Shown: piece by piece, positions 53,885 to 62,543 of the stretch
How positions within the stretch are numbered: position 1 is the first letter of the stretch
Layout of the letters: each line of letters starts with the position of its first letter
NCBI GenBank assembly: GCA_040509495.1
Contig: JBEVKW010000406.1
Coordinates: 62,001-126,000 of the forward strand
Direction of reading: 5' to 3'
DNA from: Terrimonas_A sp040509495
GTDB taxonomy: Bacteria; Bacteroidota; Bacteroidia; Chitinophagales; Chitinophagaceae
Length of the DNA: 64,000 nt
The notes under the pieces: generated by a model
Seen by the model: only the letters and a program-made list of their open reading frames with translations
The model's database searches: none
Told to the model about the DNA's origin: nothing
Program-made: the position numbers and the translations under genes

Positions 53885-53919
53885 AAAGCACACAGACGCC
53901 GGAGCGATCTGTGTGCTTT
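53885..53919 (-). terminator. hairpin between LamG lipoprotein and GH144-like genes
   Basis: AAAGCACACAGA (53885-53896) and TCTGTGTGCTTT (53908-53919) form a perfect 12-bp stem with an 11-nt loop, followed on the minus strand by TGCTTTTGC. It may reduce read-through from SusC/SusD/LamG into the glucanase gene, setting unequal expression within one locus. Confidence 0.6.
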
Positions 53920-53933
53920 CTGATAAAGGTTGA

Positions 53934-54869
53934 CTATTTATTGGCTTTACCAAGATTATATAAAGCTCTGATATATGCATCAGGCAATACAATATTGTAA
54001 ACACGCATCTCATCGATATTACCAGTCATCGCCCCAACACTAACATCAGTATTGACGGCTTTACCCGGAATCACATTGTAGTTACCTCCAATGATGACTT
54101 CGTTTGGCTCGTACGAGTTGAACAGGTTGTTACCCGTTCCCCGGCTGAAGAATGCACCGGCTCTGATCCCATTTGCCCAGATATCAAAGATACCGTTTGA
54201 GCCATTGTAGTTGATGACCAGGTGAACCCATTTATCTGCACCGATCTGCGGCGTGATATAAGGGAAATAGTTCGGCATACCCGGGCTATCTCTTAACGTA
54301 TTGATGTTGTCCTGCGTACCACCGCCAACAGTTGTGAAGGTCGGCTGGATCTTCAGGTCTGTTGTATTGGTTTCAGGAAAGGACTGTGTATTCAGGTGGA
54401 AATTTATATTTCCCGTGAATATGCCCGGGCGTGCCAGTTGGAACAACATGGTTCGTTTAGAACCATTGTTCAGGATCTGTACCCAGGTACTGATCGCAAA
54501 GCTTTTGAAGCCTGCGGTATTGAATGCCGGAAAGCCTGTGGCATAATAAAGAAATCCTGAATTCAGTCGCAGCGCACTTCCTCTTACACCTGCGGTAACG
54601 AATGCATCGTTCTGTTTGGTGGTAGGCGCTGTTCCTGTCTTTGTTTCGTTCAGTGTGTTATCGAACGACCAGTAGGCGACCAGTTTATCAGGAAAGATCT
54701 CATCCGAGCTGGTAAAGCCATCGATCGTGCCGGCATAATCGTCAGGGGAAACAGGCGGAAGGTTATTGGGGTTACCATCCTTTTTACAGGAGAATAAACC
54801 CATCGCGACCGCTGCACCGACGCCTAAAAGCGAGTTTTTATAATGAAGTTTCATGTTGTTCTTTTTCAA
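53934..54869 (-). CDS. LamG-like surface glycan-binding lipoprotein
   Basis: A 311-residue protein with a lipobox in VAMGLFSCKKDG (Cys about 28); the start may be 54854 (MKLHYKNSLLG). After a linker, a concanavalin/LamG-like beta domain fills the rest: KLVAYWSFDNTLNETK, FAISTWVQILNNGSKRTMLFQL, WVHLVINYNGSNGIFDIWANG and NIDEMRVYNIVLPDAYIRALYNLGK. The position after SusD in a SusC/SusD locus and the lipid anchor suggest an outer-surface glycan-binding protein. The ligand is probably the substrate of the neighbouring glucanase (inference). Confidence 0.88.
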   Translation of the reverse strand: MKKNNMKLHYKNSLLGVGAAVAMGLFSCKKDGNPNNLPPVSPDDYAGTIDGFTSSDEIFPDKLVAYWSFDNTLNETKTGTAPTTKQNDAFVTAGVRGSALRLNSGFLYYATGFPAFNTAGFKSFAISTWVQILNNGSKRTMLFQLARPGIFTGNINFHLNTQSFPETNTTDLKIQPTFTTVGGGTQDNINTLRDSPGMPNYFPYITPQIGADKWVHLVINYNGSNGIFDIWANGIRAGAFFSRGTGNNLFNSYEPNEVIIGGNYNVIPGKAVNTDVSVGAMTGNIDEMRVYNIVLPDAYIRALYNLGKANK

Positions 54870-54877
54870 TTGAAAGA

Positions 54878-56428
54878 TTAGTAACCGGGATTTTGTTTCA
54901 GCACATTATTGCTGAGGTCAATTTGTGTTTGAGGGATCGGCAGATAAGAATCACGTGCAGCACTGAAAGCTGTTTTACCTGCATTCTGTAACAATGTTTC
55001 GGCAACGCCCCAGCGAACGATATCAAAGAAACGATCGTGCTCCATCGCGAGTTCAATTCTTCTTTCATGACGAACGGCATCACGCATGGCATCCTGATCA
55101 ATTCCTGCAGGAATATCAGCAAGGATGGCATTGTTGCCAGCTCTTGCTCTTGCGCGAACGCTATTCACCGCCACACGGGCCTGCTCGATATTATCGGCAC
55201 CACCCATTTCTGTAGATGCTTCCGCGAACATGAGCACTACGTCAGCATAACGGAGAAGGCGGACATTCATCCAGTAACCGAAACGGTCGCCAACGCTTGC
55301 ACGGATGGCAGGATTCGTATATACTTTCTGATTATAACGCGGGTTTGGCAAGCCTACCGGCGTCAGTTCACCGTACATGGTCAGCCCTGGCGTAGTGGCT
55401 GTACTTGTGTAAAGGATCGTTCTTGCTTTACGCGGATCGTTTGGTTCATATGCTGCTTCCAGCTGAATGCTCGGTGTATTCCAGCCCCAGCCCATGTTCC
55501 ACTCTCCTGAACCACGCACACCCTGGATGCTGGTGTATTGAATACCCTGGTCCTGTTTGTTATTAGCGGATGCACGACCCTGCGCTTCAAACACCGATTC
55601 CTTACTGTTCTCTCCATCTTCACTGAAGATCCTGACATAAGGAGTTGACAGATCATATTGTCCGGAAGTCATCACCGCATTGGCAGCAGCTTTAGCAGCC
55701 GCCCATTTACCCTGCGTCAGCAATGCTTTGGCAAGTATACCCCAGGCAGCACCACTTGTTGCGCGGCCCGCGAACTTTGCATCCCATTTTGCGGGAAGAT
55801 TACCAGCAGCAAAGGTCAGGTCACTTTCAATGAATGCATAGATCTCTTGTGGAGAGCTTTGAGCAACATTGTTCTGCGCTGCAGGATCAAGAAACAACGT
55901 ATCGATCTTCGGAACACGGTTGAACAAACGCACGAGCATGAAATAGGCATAGCCACGGAGGAATCTCATTTCAGCCTGTGACTGGATCTTGATCTGCTCA
56001 GAGGCTACAATGTTCGTATTGGTACCGATCTGGTAAAGCGTGTTGTTGCATTTGTTGATCAGGCCGTAGTAACCAACCCAGAGACCATTAGCTCTTCCGT
56101 TGTTTGGTAATACAGGGAAATTATCCATGCTGATCACATCAGCACCGCCATCAGATGGTGTACTGCCTTTATCAGCATCATCACTGCGGATACTGGTAGC
56201 AACGATGAATCCGTCTACGTGCACGTTATAACCACGGAGATCAGAATAGGCACCGAGAATGTACTGGTCATAAGGACCGGAACCGCCCGGGTAAGGATAG
56301 TTTTCTTCGTCGTACCCACCCTGGCGATCTGTGTCAAGAAATTTCTTACAACCGGAAAAAACGCCGACCATTACAAGAGCTGCTAACGCAAGGCTGATCA
56401 GGCGGGTTGTTTTATTAATATGTTTCAT
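54878..56428 (-). CDS. susD: SusD/RagB outer-membrane glycan-binding lipoprotein
   Basis: A 516-residue lipoprotein with lipobox VFSGCKKF, lipidated Cys27. The TPR-rich SusD fold is shown by ALVMVGVFSGCKKFLDTD, RFLRGYAYFMLVRLFNRVPKID, SGQYDLSTPYVRIFSEDGENSKESVFEAQG and the closing DAVRHERRIELAMEHDRFFDIVRWG. SusD proteins cap a SusC channel and capture oligosaccharides. It starts 23 nt after the SusC gene, the usual pairing. Upstream regulation by the ECF sigma/FecR pair is expected. Confidence 0.95.
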   Translation of the reverse strand: MKHINKTTRLISLALAALVMVGVFSGCKKFLDTDRQGGYDEENYPYPGGSGPYDQYILGAYSDLRGYNVHVDGFIVATSIRSDDADKGSTPSDGGADVISMDNFPVLPNNGRANGLWVGYYGLINKCNNTLYQIGTNTNIVASEQIKIQSQAEMRFLRGYAYFMLVRLFNRVPKIDTLFLDPAAQNNVAQSSPQEIYAFIESDLTFAAGNLPAKWDAKFAGRATSGAAWGILAKALLTQGKWAAAKAAANAVMTSGQYDLSTPYVRIFSEDGENSKESVFEAQGRASANNKQDQGIQYTSIQGVRGSGEWNMGWGWNTPSIQLEAAYEPNDPRKARTILYTSTATTPGLTMYGELTPVGLPNPRYNQKVYTNPAIRASVGDRFGYWMNVRLLRYADVVLMFAEASTEMGGADNIEQARVAVNSVRARARAGNNAILADIPAGIDQDAMRDAVRHERRIELAMEHDRFFDIVRWGVAETLLQNAGKTAFSAARDSYLPIPQTQIDLSNNVLKQNPGY

Positions 56429-56451
56429 TGCTCTTTATTTAATTGTCTTTA

Positions 56452-59400
56452 TTAAAAGTTCAGGTTCAGACCAAAGGAATAAACTGCCGGTACGGGGTAT
56501 ACACCATTATCAGCGCCACCGCCAAGGATGCTGCCGATCTGTGCTTCTGGTGAATAACCAGTAACCTGGCTCCAGCTTTTAATATTCTGTCCGCTGATAA
56601 ATACGCGGGCGGATTTGAATGCAGTGCCTAACATGCCTGTCGGGAATGTATAACCAAGCTGCAACAGGCGAATACGGAAATAATCACCCGGTTCGAGATA
56701 GTAAGAACTGAACAGGTAGTTGTTTCCACGGCTGTTATCGAGGATCGGCTCAACGTTGGTTGAACCTGGAGTGGTCCATGCATTCAGACGGTTAGCTTCA
56801 TAGTTCAGCACGGCGAATGCTGCCGTACGGCGTTGTGTGTAGATCTTGTTACCCGCAACACCCTGACCTTGCAACACAATGTCAAATCCCTTATAAGCCG
56901 CTGACAGGTTAATGCCGAAGCTGTACGGAGGGAATGGTGTTCCGAGGTAAGTTCTGTCATCAGCAGAGATCACGCCATCGCCATTTATATCTGCATAGGA
57001 GATATCGCCAGGCAATGAGTTAGTGAATGACGGTGTCTTGGCCAGCTCTGCCGTTGTCTGGTAGATGCCGGTCTGCCTGTATCCAAAGAAATATCCGATA
57101 GACTCGCCTGTTCTGGTCAGGTTAGCACCACCATTTCCGATCAGCTGGAAATTGGTTCTGTCACCAATCGATTTCACCACGTTCTTGTTATAACTGAAGT
57201 TGGCAGATGCACTGTAAGTAAAGTCTTTCCCGATCGCATCATTCCAGGTAACGCTCACTTCCACACCTTTGTTGGAGATCTCTCCGAGGTTAGTGAAGTA
57301 GCTGCGCGTTTCGTTAGGCAGTGTAACAGCGGTAAGGATATCTTTTGTTGTACGGTTATAATACGTCAGTTCGGCACTCAGCCTGTTTTTGAGCGTTTTG
57401 ATGTCGATACCGATATCAGTACCGGTCACCACTTCCCAATGCAGGTTCGGGTCAGGAATATAGGCGGCCTGGATCGCTGTGTAAACGTTATCACCGAAAA
57501 TAGCGGTGGTTGCATTGGTAATACCGGGTCTGTACAGGTTATCAGCAAATCCGTTGGCATTACCGGTTTGTCCCCATGCGCCCCGGATTTTCAGGAAGTC
57601 GATCCCATTGACCTTAAAGAAATCTTCATCGGTAACAACCCAACCAACACCAAAGCTTCCGAACGTACCCCAGCGGTTAGCCGGCGCGAATTTGGAGCTG
57701 CCATCGCGGCGGATGGTTGCGTTCAGCAGGTATTTGCCCTGGTATGCATAGCTCAGGCGGCCAAAGGCACCAACAGCTGAGCTTTCACCACCGCCGCCAT
57801 TGAAGTTGCCCGGGTTGTTCTGATTCGCCACACTGATATACCAGAAAGCGGGATCGCGGGGAATATTAACCGTTGTATCCTGGCGGTTACCATTGATATA
57901 GTTGCTTTGGCTGTAAATCGTCGTGAAGCCGGCGAGCGCAGTAACGGTATGTCCTCCGCCAAGACGTTTGTTCCAGGTAAGTGTATAATCCTGCTGGAAG
58001 CGTTTGAATTCTTCCTGTGACTGAGAAACCCCTGTTCTTACCGTGTTATCATATGTCGTCTCGGTTGGTGCGGCACCTTCTCCCAGATTTACAAAACGGT
58101 AAGGAAGCGGAGAATAGGAGCGGCTGTTATTGAATCCAAGATCTGTATAAACGGTTGCTTTCGCAGTGAAATCTTTCAGGAATTTTATCTCAGCGAACAT
58201 ACTACCAACTACACGGTAACCCCTGTTGATCGCATTACCGTCTGCACGATTCATGGCAGCTACCGGGTTACCCACCTGGGCACGCTGGAATGAAGGCATT
58301 GCATAGTAAGTGTTATCATCCACCTGGATCGGAACGATCGGAGCAGCCCAGATCGCACTGTTCAACGTTGCGGCACTTGGCTTTTGTCTCCAATGGAAAC
58401 CAGTCAGATCAGCTCCTACCTTGATATTGTTGTTGAAACGGATCTCCTGGTTCAGGCGGGCAATGAATTTCTCGTAGTTATTGTACTTCAACACACCATC
58501 CTGTGTATTATAACCAATGTTCAGCAACGTGGTGGTCTTATCACCGCTGTTGGAGATACTCAGGCTGTTGGTGCTGATCACTGCATCGCGAAGGATCTGA
58601 TCCTGCCAGTTTGTATTGGCTGTGTAATTGGTATAATCAAAAGGAGCAGCATTGAGGTTAGCCAGCTGTGCGTCATACAACCTTTTGAAACCTGCCGCAT
58701 CAGCTACATCGATCTTGTCTGTTACATGCTGGATACCGATGTTGCTTACCAAATTGATATTTGTTTTGCCTTTCGCAGCACGTTTGGTAGTGATGGCGAT
58801 CACACCATTCGCACCTCTCATACCATAGATCGCGATAGAAGACGGATCACGGAGAACGTCCATCGTCTCGATATCCGCAGGGTTAAGATAATCGATATTA
58901 TCCTGCAGGATCCCATCTACCACATAAACAGGGCTTGCACTGTTTGTACTGTTGATACCACGGATCCTCACTACCGGAGCAGCTCCCGCTTCACCCGGGT
59001 TGGAGATGGTCAGACCAGCAACACGTCCCTGTAAAGAACTTACCGGGTTCGTATTTGCCATTTTCGCTACTTCTTCACCTTTCACAGAGCTGACAGAACC
59101 GGTGAGGTCTCTTTTACGCTGTGTGGAATACCCAACGACCACCACTTCGTTCAACGAAGTTTCAGCCGCCTGAAGAGTAACATCTATGGTGGTCCGGCCA
59201 TTCACTTTTTCTTCGTGTGGTTGATACCCTACGGAAGTGAATTGAAGTGTGGCATCATCAGGAACAGTAAGTGAGTAGCCGCCATTTTCGTCAGTAACGG
59301 TACCCACGCTTGAACCTTTGATAGAAACGGAAATACCGGCAAGTGGTGCGCCCGTAGCAGAAACCACTTTACCACTTACACGCACTTCGCGGGACGCGAT

Positions 59401-59775
59401 CTCCGTAGGAGAACTCGCTTCTTTCAGCACCACAAGGTTTGTGTTCAGGATCTTATAAGAAATGCCCGTATTCGAAAGCACTTTCGTCAGCACATCTTCG
59501 ATCGGTGCATTTTCCACAGCTAAACTGACAGGGCGTTTTCCTTTTATAACCTGCTCATCGAAAAGAAAGCGGTAATTGCTGTTCTTTTCAATAGCAAATA
59601 AAACTTTTTTGATGTCCGTCGTTTCCATGCGCAAGGTGATTCTATCCTGCGAAAAAGTTTCGGCGGAAGCATGAAGGCATCCAATGAGCAGCAGCAGCAT
59701 CGTCAGTTTCATAATCCTGTAGAGCTTTGTTGATAGCAGGCCACAAATAAAGGAGCCCACTTCATTTTTTTTCAT
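56452..59775 (-). CDS. susC: SusC/RagA TonB-dependent transporter with STN signalling domain
   Basis: A 1107-residue outer-membrane transporter with a long signal (about 1-38, GCLHASAETFSQ). Order: STN domain (about 40-110, VLFAIEKNSNYRFLFDEQVIKGKRPVSLAVENAPIEDVLTKVL), carboxypeptidase-like beta-sandwich (GKVVSATGAPLAGISVSIKGSSVGTVTDENGGYSL), plug (about 205-330, VVVGYSTQRKRDLTGSVSSV) and a 22-strand barrel ending YPVPAVYSFGLNLNF. The STN domain is the contact for FecR-type anti-sigma factors, consistent with the sigma/FecR genes upstream. It imports the oligosaccharide captured by the SusD partner. Alternative start at 59712 (MKLTMLLLLIG). Confidence 0.95.
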   Translation of the reverse strand: MKKNEVGSFICGLLSTKLYRIMKLTMLLLLIGCLHASAETFSQDRITLRMETTDIKKVLFAIEKNSNYRFLFDEQVIKGKRPVSLAVENAPIEDVLTKVLSNTGISYKILNTNLVVLKEASSPTEIASREVRVSGKVVSATGAPLAGISVSIKGSSVGTVTDENGGYSLTVPDDATLQFTSVGYQPHEEKVNGRTTIDVTLQAAETSLNEVVVVGYSTQRKRDLTGSVSSVKGEEVAKMANTNPVSSLQGRVAGLTISNPGEAGAAPVVRIRGINSTNSASPVYVVDGILQDNIDYLNPADIETMDVLRDPSSIAIYGMRGANGVIAITTKRAAKGKTNINLVSNIGIQHVTDKIDVADAAGFKRLYDAQLANLNAAPFDYTNYTANTNWQDQILRDAVISTNSLSISNSGDKTTTLLNIGYNTQDGVLKYNNYEKFIARLNQEIRFNNNIKVGADLTGFHWRQKPSAATLNSAIWAAPIVPIQVDDNTYYAMPSFQRAQVGNPVAAMNRADGNAINRGYRVVGSMFAEIKFLKDFTAKATVYTDLGFNNSRSYSPLPYRFVNLGEGAAPTETTYDNTVRTGVSQSQEEFKRFQQDYTLTWNKRLGGGHTVTALAGFTTIYSQSNYINGNRQDTTVNIPRDPAFWYISVANQNNPGNFNGGGGESSAVGAFGRLSYAYQGKYLLNATIRRDGSSKFAPANRWGTFGSFGVGWVVTDEDFFKVNGIDFLKIRGAWGQTGNANGFADNLYRPGITNATTAIFGDNVYTAIQAAYIPDPNLHWEVVTGTDIGIDIKTLKNRLSAELTYYNRTTKDILTAVTLPNETRSYFTNLGEISNKGVEVSVTWNDAIGKDFTYSASANFSYNKNVVKSIGDRTNFQLIGNGGANLTRTGESIGYFFGYRQTGIYQTTAELAKTPSFTNSLPGDISYADINGDGVISADDRTYLGTPFPPYSFGINLSAAYKGFDIVLQGQGVAGNKIYTQRRTAAFAVLNYEANRLNAWTTPGSTNVEPILDNSRGNNYLFSSYYLEPGDYFRIRLLQLGYTFPTGMLGTAFKSARVFISGQNIKSWSQVTGYSPEAQIGSILGGGADNGVYPVPAVYSFGLNLNF

Positions 59776-59924
59776 AATTTGTCAATTGAAGGGTTAATTA
59801 CTGGTATCTCCCCGCTGGAGATTTTTTTACTATGTACTTAGCCTTGGGGGTTCCCCGGCCAGGGAGCTCCCAATTCTTTTAAAAAGGTTCTTATGAAGAG
59901 TTATAGATCATTAGGCATATGGCA

Positions 59925-61067
59925 TTAGCGGTGAATAATTATTTTATTTCCTGATCGCTTGAATATAAAAGGTGTGGTGGATGCATAGGCAAGTCCTTCC
60001 AGCGCCTGCTCCACGCTCTCCCGTTCGAAAGTTCCTGTCAGCCTCTTCTGCTGCAATGCCCAGTCGGAGATCTCGATCTCAACGGCAAACCATCTTTCCA
60101 TTTTTACGGCGATATCCGCGAATGGCTCGTTATCGAATACGAGTTTGTTTTCCGTCCACTGCATTTCATTAATGCTGCTGTCCCGGGAATTCCGTTTGAG
60201 CTGGTTGAGCGTCATCAACGGAGGATCCATTTCGTCATCTGCTTTCCAGGCTGTTTTAGCAGTATCTTTTTTATTTTCCACGACGAGCTTTTCATTGCTG
60301 GCGAGAATGATCTTATCAAGGGGACGGCTTTTTATGGAGACTTCAAGACTGCCCCGGATCAGGCTGGTCTCGGTGGTTTTATCTTCGGGATATGCTTTCA
60401 CGTTGAATACCGTACCTAATACGCGGACCTCGACGGTAGATGTATGTACGAGAAAAGGCTTTGCCGGATCTTTGATCACATCAAAAAAACCTTCGCCGGT
60501 GAGCGTGACCTGGCGATCATCCTGGTTATATTCTTTATCGTAGGTGAGTTTGCTACCGGCATTTAACCAGACGATCGACCCGTCGGGAAGCTGGATCCGG
60601 GTTTTGGAGCCCAGCCGGGTGCTGATCTCATTCACGTTGGCGAGCTGTTTTGCCTGAGCTGCATCGGTTTTTCCCGAAAACGGGTTAAAGAAAAGTACGG
60701 CAGCCAGGGATGCGGCAACCGTCAATCCTGCCACCAGCCAGCGAAGACGCTTCCTGGATGCAGTTGCTGAAAGCTCAAATACGGCCGCTTCTTCTTCCGG
60801 CTCTATCGGTCTCCCAAAAGGAATGTTTTTTTCCTGCAGGCGGTGCAGGTGAAGCATATAAGCGTCTTCTTCTTCAGTAAGATCAACGGGAGGTTTGGCG
60901 TTCCAGATATCCTCGAGGTTCTGGGAAGCGAACTGCCACTCGGGATGCTGCTGCATCAGCTGTTCGAACTCGGTAAGGTCTTCGGGCGAAGCCTCACCGG
61001 CAATTTTTCGGGTCAGTAAAATCCAAAATCGTTCCTGGCTCATGCAGTCATATGGCTTGTTACCCAA
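59925..61067 (-). CDS. fecR: FecR-family anti-sigma factor
   Basis: A 380-residue protein (372 from the ATG at 61043). N-terminal cytosolic domain FWILLTRKIAGEASPEDLTEFEQLMQQHPEW binds the sigma factor. One membrane helix (about 128-150, WLVAGLTVAASLAAVLFF) follows, then a periplasmic FecR domain (TRLGSKTRIQLPDGSIVWLNAGSKLTY) and a C-terminal DUF4974-like domain (AVKMERWFAVEIEISDWALQQKRLTGTFERESVEQALEGLA). It senses the SusC STN domain and controls the sigma factor at 61110, giving substrate-induced expression. Confidence 0.94.
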   Translation of the reverse strand: MGNKPYDCMSQERFWILLTRKIAGEASPEDLTEFEQLMQQHPEWQFASQNLEDIWNAKPPVDLTEEEDAYMLHLHRLQEKNIPFGRPIEPEEEAAVFELSATASRKRLRWLVAGLTVAASLAAVLFFNPFSGKTDAAQAKQLANVNEISTRLGSKTRIQLPDGSIVWLNAGSKLTYDKEYNQDDRQVTLTGEGFFDVIKDPAKPFLVHTSTVEVRVLGTVFNVKAYPEDKTTETSLIRGSLEVSIKSRPLDKIILASNEKLVVENKKDTAKTAWKADDEMDPPLMTLNQLKRNSRDSSINEMQWTENKLVFDNEPFADIAVKMERWFAVEIEISDWALQQKRLTGTFERESVEQALEGLAYASTTPFIFKRSGNKIIIHR

Positions 61068-61109
61068 TAAGACAAAGCCCGGAAAACATTACCCCTAAAA
61101 GAACTGCAA

Positions 61110-61694
61110 TTATTTTTTAGAAATCCTGACGTTGAAACTGGAGACCTCCATCTGCATGCATTTTCCAAGACGCCGCATGGCGATAGTCATTTGAGCTTCA
61201 ACCGTTTTAACGGAGATCTGGAGCAGTTCGGCCACTTCTTTGTATTTCAACCCGTCATCTTTGATCAGCTTAAAGATGAGCCGGCAACGGCCTGGAAGGT
61301 CTTCCACTGCCTGCTGCAATTTCTGCATCAGTTCCTCCGTCATCATCAGTTTCTCCGGGTCGAAGTAAACGCTTGGCATCGGCACCAGCCATTCACCAGC
61401 ATCCAATGCCTGCTGGCGGCGCTCTTTGGCAATGCTGTTCAACGCACGGTTCTTAACAGCCTTATATAAATAGATCAGGGGAGACTCAATTGCCGGAAGC
61501 TTTGTTTTGTGTTCCCAGATATGAATAAAGACATCTGAGACGACTTCCTGTGCGTGGTCATTTGATTTTAAAATTCCAAAAGCAAATTGGCAGAGTGGTT
61601 TATGAAGGAGCAGGAACAGTTTCTTATAGGCCTCCTCACTTTGCTGGAGAGCCACCTGTTCAAGCAACCACTTTATGTGCAATACATCTTTCAT
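61110..61694 (-). CDS. ECF RNA polymerase sigma factor of the PUL
   Basis: A 194-residue sigma-70 factor. Region 2 is in YKKLFLLLHKPLCQFAFGILKSNDHAQEVVSDVFIHIWEHK, and region 4 in DDGLKYKEVAELLQISVKTVEAQMTIAMRRLGKCM. The gene lies 42 nt upstream of fecR and leads the locus, as in other FecI/FecR/SusC loci of Bacteroidota. It should activate the SusC/SusD/glucanase genes once the FecR protein is released by a substrate-loaded SusC. Confidence 0.95.
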   Translation of the reverse strand: MKDVLHIKWLLEQVALQQSEEAYKKLFLLLHKPLCQFAFGILKSNDHAQEVVSDVFIHIWEHKTKLPAIESPLIYLYKAVKNRALNSIAKERRQQALDAGEWLVPMPSVYFDPEKLMMTEELMQKLQQAVEDLPGRCRLIFKLIKDDGLKYKEVAELLQISVKTVEAQMTIAMRRLGKCMQMEVSSFNVRISKK

Positions 61695-61805
61695 TACGCC
61701 TTCAGGCTGTAAAAGTATTACTAAATCTGTACGTGGAAATTATTAGAAGGTTGTTTTTAGGTAACAAACCATGATACAACCAGCAAGAAGCGGTAAATAT
61801 GCAAT

Positions 61806-61813
61806 TACCTTTG
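61806..61813 (+). promoter_or_regulatory. predicted -7 box (TACCTTTG) of the small lipoprotein gene
   Basis: TACCTTTG matches TAnnTTTG and begins 41 nt before the ATG at 61847. No clear -33 TTTG is seen at 19-20 nt upstream. Confidence 0.35.
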
Positions 61814-61846
61814 TGATCTCATCGTTATCCCTGGTAAGCTATCAAT

Positions 61847-62011
61847 ATGAAAAGATTAATTGTCATATCAGTTATTTCTGCGTTTTTCTGCGGATGCGCA
61901 GGCAGCATGTCTATTTATAGCAATGAGATCACCGGGAGCATCAATCCCGGACAGTTTTCTTTTAAATCGGAGTATATTCCTGTTAACCTAATGGACCCGT
62001 ATCTTAACTAG
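61847..62011 (+). CDS. small predicted lipoprotein, 54 residues
   Basis: A complete short ORF, ATG at 61847 and TAG at 62009-62011. It begins MKRLIVISVISAFFCGCAG, a signal with two possible lipobox Cys residues at 15 and 17. The mature part has about 37 residues (SMSIYSNEITGSINPGQFSF, then KSEYIPVNLMDPYLN). The gene is convergent with the next one and they share a CTAG at their stops (62008-62011). The function is unknown. The signal and position argue against chance, but no homologue is known to me. Confidence 0.65.
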   Translation: MKRLIVISVISAFFCGCAGSMSIYSNEITGSINPGQFSFKSEYIPVNLMDPYLN

Positions 62012-62379
62012 TCAGATTTTTGATCAGCCGCTGTCTCCCGTATATAAATGAACTCCGGCAAATGACCGAATAACCATTCCGTCACTCCGCAAAGCCACAT
62101 CTTCATTCCGATCTTTTCTCCTTTCCATTCATCCAGGAGATAATATCCTCCGCCGATATACGGATCACATTTTTCGGCAAGTAAGAGTTTCGTGGAACCG
62201 GGTAAAGGCTCCAGGTCTATGTCAAGCGTAACACTAGCTTTTTCTCCTGCAATGATCTCCAGCATTACATCGGCTCCTTCTACCATTTGCAATCCATCTT
62301 TTGTCCCTCCCTGTAAAATATATTCAGGCAGATCTATGTACCAGCCTGTGGGCTCTTTGATGAATTTATACCTGTTCAT
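62008..62379 (-). CDS. DUF6717-like small protein
   Basis: A 123-residue cytosolic protein: MNRYKFIKEPTGWYIDLPEYILQGGTKDGLQMVEGADVMLEIIAG, then LLLAEKCDPYIGGGYYLLDEWKGEKIGMKMWLCGVTEWLFGHLPEFIYI. The GWYIDLPEY motif and length resemble the DUF6717 family, an assignment I make from memory and hold tentatively. The function is unknown. It ends tail-to-tail with the small lipoprotein gene. Confidence 0.7.
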   Translation of the reverse strand: MNRYKFIKEPTGWYIDLPEYILQGGTKDGLQMVEGADVMLEIIAGEKASVTLDIDLEPLPGSTKLLLAEKCDPYIGGGYYLLDEWKGEKIGMKMWLCGVTEWLFGHLPEFIYIRETAADQKSD

Positions 62380-62543
62380 GATCCAATTTAAGGAAATACT
62401 GATTCAGAAAAATGCTGTCAGCATAATACAATTCATGGCGTTGAAATCCTCATGTTAAATACGAAAAACAGCAGCGGGATCCGGTGAAATCATCGAGGTC
62501 ACATCCGCATGTCTTATTAGTTTTATTGAACAAATATGGCAAC

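Noticed and set aside
58384..59034. Plus-strand ORF of 216 codons antisense to SusC
   Set aside because: It lies wholly within the SusC gene, whose domain order is continuous and convincing.
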